Positions 62,405-64,000 of a stretch of 64,000 nucleotides of DNA are shown in pieces. Below the pieces are notes generated by a model, which was not told the DNA's origin, did not search any database, and was given only the letters and a program-made list of their open reading frames with translations. The stretch is from Rhizoclosmatium globosum (Eukaryota; Chytridiomycota; Chytridiomycetes; Chytridiales; Chytriomycetaceae), in assembly GCA_002104985.1 (NCBI GenBank), contig MCGO01000021.1, positions 310,001-374,000 of the forward strand, read 5' to 3'. Positions within the stretch are counted from its first letter, which is position 1; each line of letters starts with the position of its first letter. A program made the position numbers and the translations under genes.

Positions 62405-64000
62405 ATGCGGCGGCTCCAACGGCGGCGCCTCGTCCGCGATTCCTCGTCCGAATCCGAATCCGAGTCCTCCGAAACCGTCAAATCCGCGGCCGGTCCCGCA
62501 TCGAAACCAAGTCAACAAACAACAACTTCAACCGAATCAACCGAATCAACACGACCAACGCGCACGTCGCTGCGCCTCAAACGAAATCAGCGATCGAAAA
62601 CGCGCCAAATCATCGAACGCCAAGAACAAGAACGCAGGAAACGGAGGAAGCGCGTGCTCAACGACAGCGACTCAGACTCCGATTGTGACAGCGATCACGA
62701 GGACGAGGACGACGACGAAGAAGAAGAAGAAGAAGATGACGACGATGAACAAGATGAAGACGACTTTATTGTGGACGACGACAACATCGACGAACTTCAA
62801 CGCAACTCACACTCTCTTTCTCACAAATCATCTCTTGCAAATTCGGATTCGGCAACGATAACTTCCCGCCTCGCTCTCTGTCTTCACAAGGGCGATACCG
62901 ATCAGTTTGCTGCTATTCTCGCAAAGACAGCTCCAAAATCCCTACTTTTCAAACACGTCTCCGAAAACAATAATAGATCACTCATTCACTCGGCTTGTGC
63001 TCACAATCTTCCTGATATCTTGAGTCTCTTGATTGATTCTTTACCTCAAAAGTCAACTTCCTTGACTTGTGCCTCCATATTCTCGTACCAAGATAATGAT
63101 GGTCTCACACCCCTTCACATTGCAACTGTATATTCGCTTCCGTGCTTGGAATTGATTCGAAATTGTTGTACGGATCCTGATGCTACTGATGCCCTCTTGT
63201 TGACTCAAGACAATGGCGGATGCACTCCACTTACTCGAGGAATTCTTGCCTCTGCGCCTTCTCAGAATATCTTGTTTCTGATTCAATGGCTCTACGATCT
63301 TGGCTTGAGTATCGTTGAATCTAAGTCTGATGCGGGGCAGGATGATGCGGATGATTCCATCCATGACAACTCTGTTTTCTTTTCAGCAGCGCGAATGGCC
63401 AGAGTAGATGTATTAAAGGCGGTCCGTCAAGTGTATGGAACAGATACATTGAGTTTTGGTTTATCGGAACGTTCAAAGACTGGTGCGACGTGAGTCGTTC
63501 TCTTTCACCTTTTCAGCCTTCTCACTTTACACTTTCAACACAATTTTTTAACAGCCCTCTACACTACGCTTGCGCTACGGCATTTGCTTTGCGTACTACA
63601 GCTGCTCTCGAAACTGTTGAGTACATTGTGAAACATTTGCAGGTCAACAAACTCGAACGAATCATTCAAGCTCGTGATAAAGTTGATGCAAAAACTAAAC
63701 TTGGTGGACGTACAGCGGCATTATTTGCGGTTGGATCGGAAGTTCCTTGGGCTGTCCAAGGGAAAAACCAAGAGGACAATGAAGACGATGAAGATGGGTT
63801 CGGCGTTGAGAAATCGTTTTTTGAAGACGAAGAAGGAAACACCAAAAATACAGATGAAAATGAAAGTGAAGATCAGGCTTGGAAAAAACAAATTCAAAAA
63901 GATGCAAATCTCTTGAAAGTCGTTACGTGTCTTCTGGATGCCGGGATTTCGTGTTGGAGCACTGAACAGGGATCTGGTTTGTAGGCTGAGTATTCCTCTC
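62405..64000 (+). CDS. Ankyrin-repeat protein with acidic N-terminal region (3' end beyond window)
   Basis: MRRLQRRRLVRDSSSESESE opens a charged, disordered region with a basic RKRRKRVL run and a long Asp/Glu tract (62690-62780). Ankyrin repeats follow: SLIHSACAHNLPDILSLLID, GLTPLHIATVYSLPCLELIR, GCTPLTRGILASAP, and after an intron (63490-63554) PLHYACATAFALRTTAALET. A further acidic insert (DNEDDEDGFG) breaks the repeats. The frame reaches a donor-like GTTTGTAGG after GSG near 63978, so the gene continues outside. Acidic-basic composition suggests a nuclear, chromatin-associated role (inference). Confidence 0.75.

Noticed and set aside
1..64000. tRNA, rRNA, CRISPR arrays, transposons
   Set aside because: No cloverleaf, rRNA-like, spaced-repeat, terminal-repeat, transposase or reverse-transcriptase sequence was recognised by eye; a covariance-model search would be needed to exclude small RNAs.

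Overview
This is a gene-dense nuclear segment from a fungus. The best fit is a zoosporic chytrid (Chytridiomycota); this is inferred from gene content and no rRNA was seen. Introns are numerous and mostly 40-65 nt, with GT..AG ends and CTAAC/CTAAT-like branch sites, and neighbouring genes are often only tens of bases apart. Fungal markers are a KEX1-type carboxypeptidase, a hybrid histidine kinase and fungal-type homoserine dehydrogenase. Genes that most Dikarya lack point to a flagellated early-diverging fungus: NEDD1, PPIL6, a rhodopsin-like receptor array, MPDU1, an MGRN1-like ligase and an MST/Hippo kinase with a SARAH helix.

Layout. 1-6 kb: thioredoxin-MPDU1 fusion, Hippo-type kinase, mitochondrial carrier with a C-terminal EF-hand pair, and elongin A. 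6.3-14.4 kb: a run of eight small, intronless, disordered proteins forming motif-sharing families called here alpha (PVEF..LP..P) and beta (R.R[LM]..L...DRP). 14.8-22.4 kb: a membrane protein, a Gln-rich protein, the MGRN1-like ligase, a GATA factor and an arrestin-like protein. 22.5-27.1 kb: three tandem type I membrane proteins (gamma) whose tails each carry SILK and RVxF motifs, the two classical PP1 docking sites. 27.2-30.1 kb: a DUF4336 protein and four tandem miniature membrane proteins (delta). 30.2-44 kb: NEDD1, a hybrid kinase with a FixL-like PAS domain, SEC61 gamma, cofilin, a pair of CxxC miniproteins, PPIL6 and an ATGL-like pseudoenzyme. 44-51.3 kb: a broken low-complexity locus, EMC2, a histidine phosphatase and four more alpha relatives. 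51.6-64 kb: GMP synthase, homoserine dehydrogenase, an EF-hand protein, a rhodopsin-like GPCR array with two decayed copies, KEX1 and an ankyrin protein running off the right edge.

Two themes stand out. One is local expansion of short lineage-specific proteins built around conserved linear motifs (alpha, beta, gamma, delta). The other is signalling: GPCRs with an arrestin-like protein, a probable heme/oxygen-sensing histidine kinase, a Hippo-type kinase and putative membrane PP1 anchors.

One caution applies. From about 44 kb rightward many reading frames, including conserved single-copy genes, each appear to lack single bases in the same direction. None of the roughly 30 genes to the left needs such a correction. 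I read this mainly as a sequence-quality problem, so frame breaks there should not be taken as pseudogenes without resequencing.
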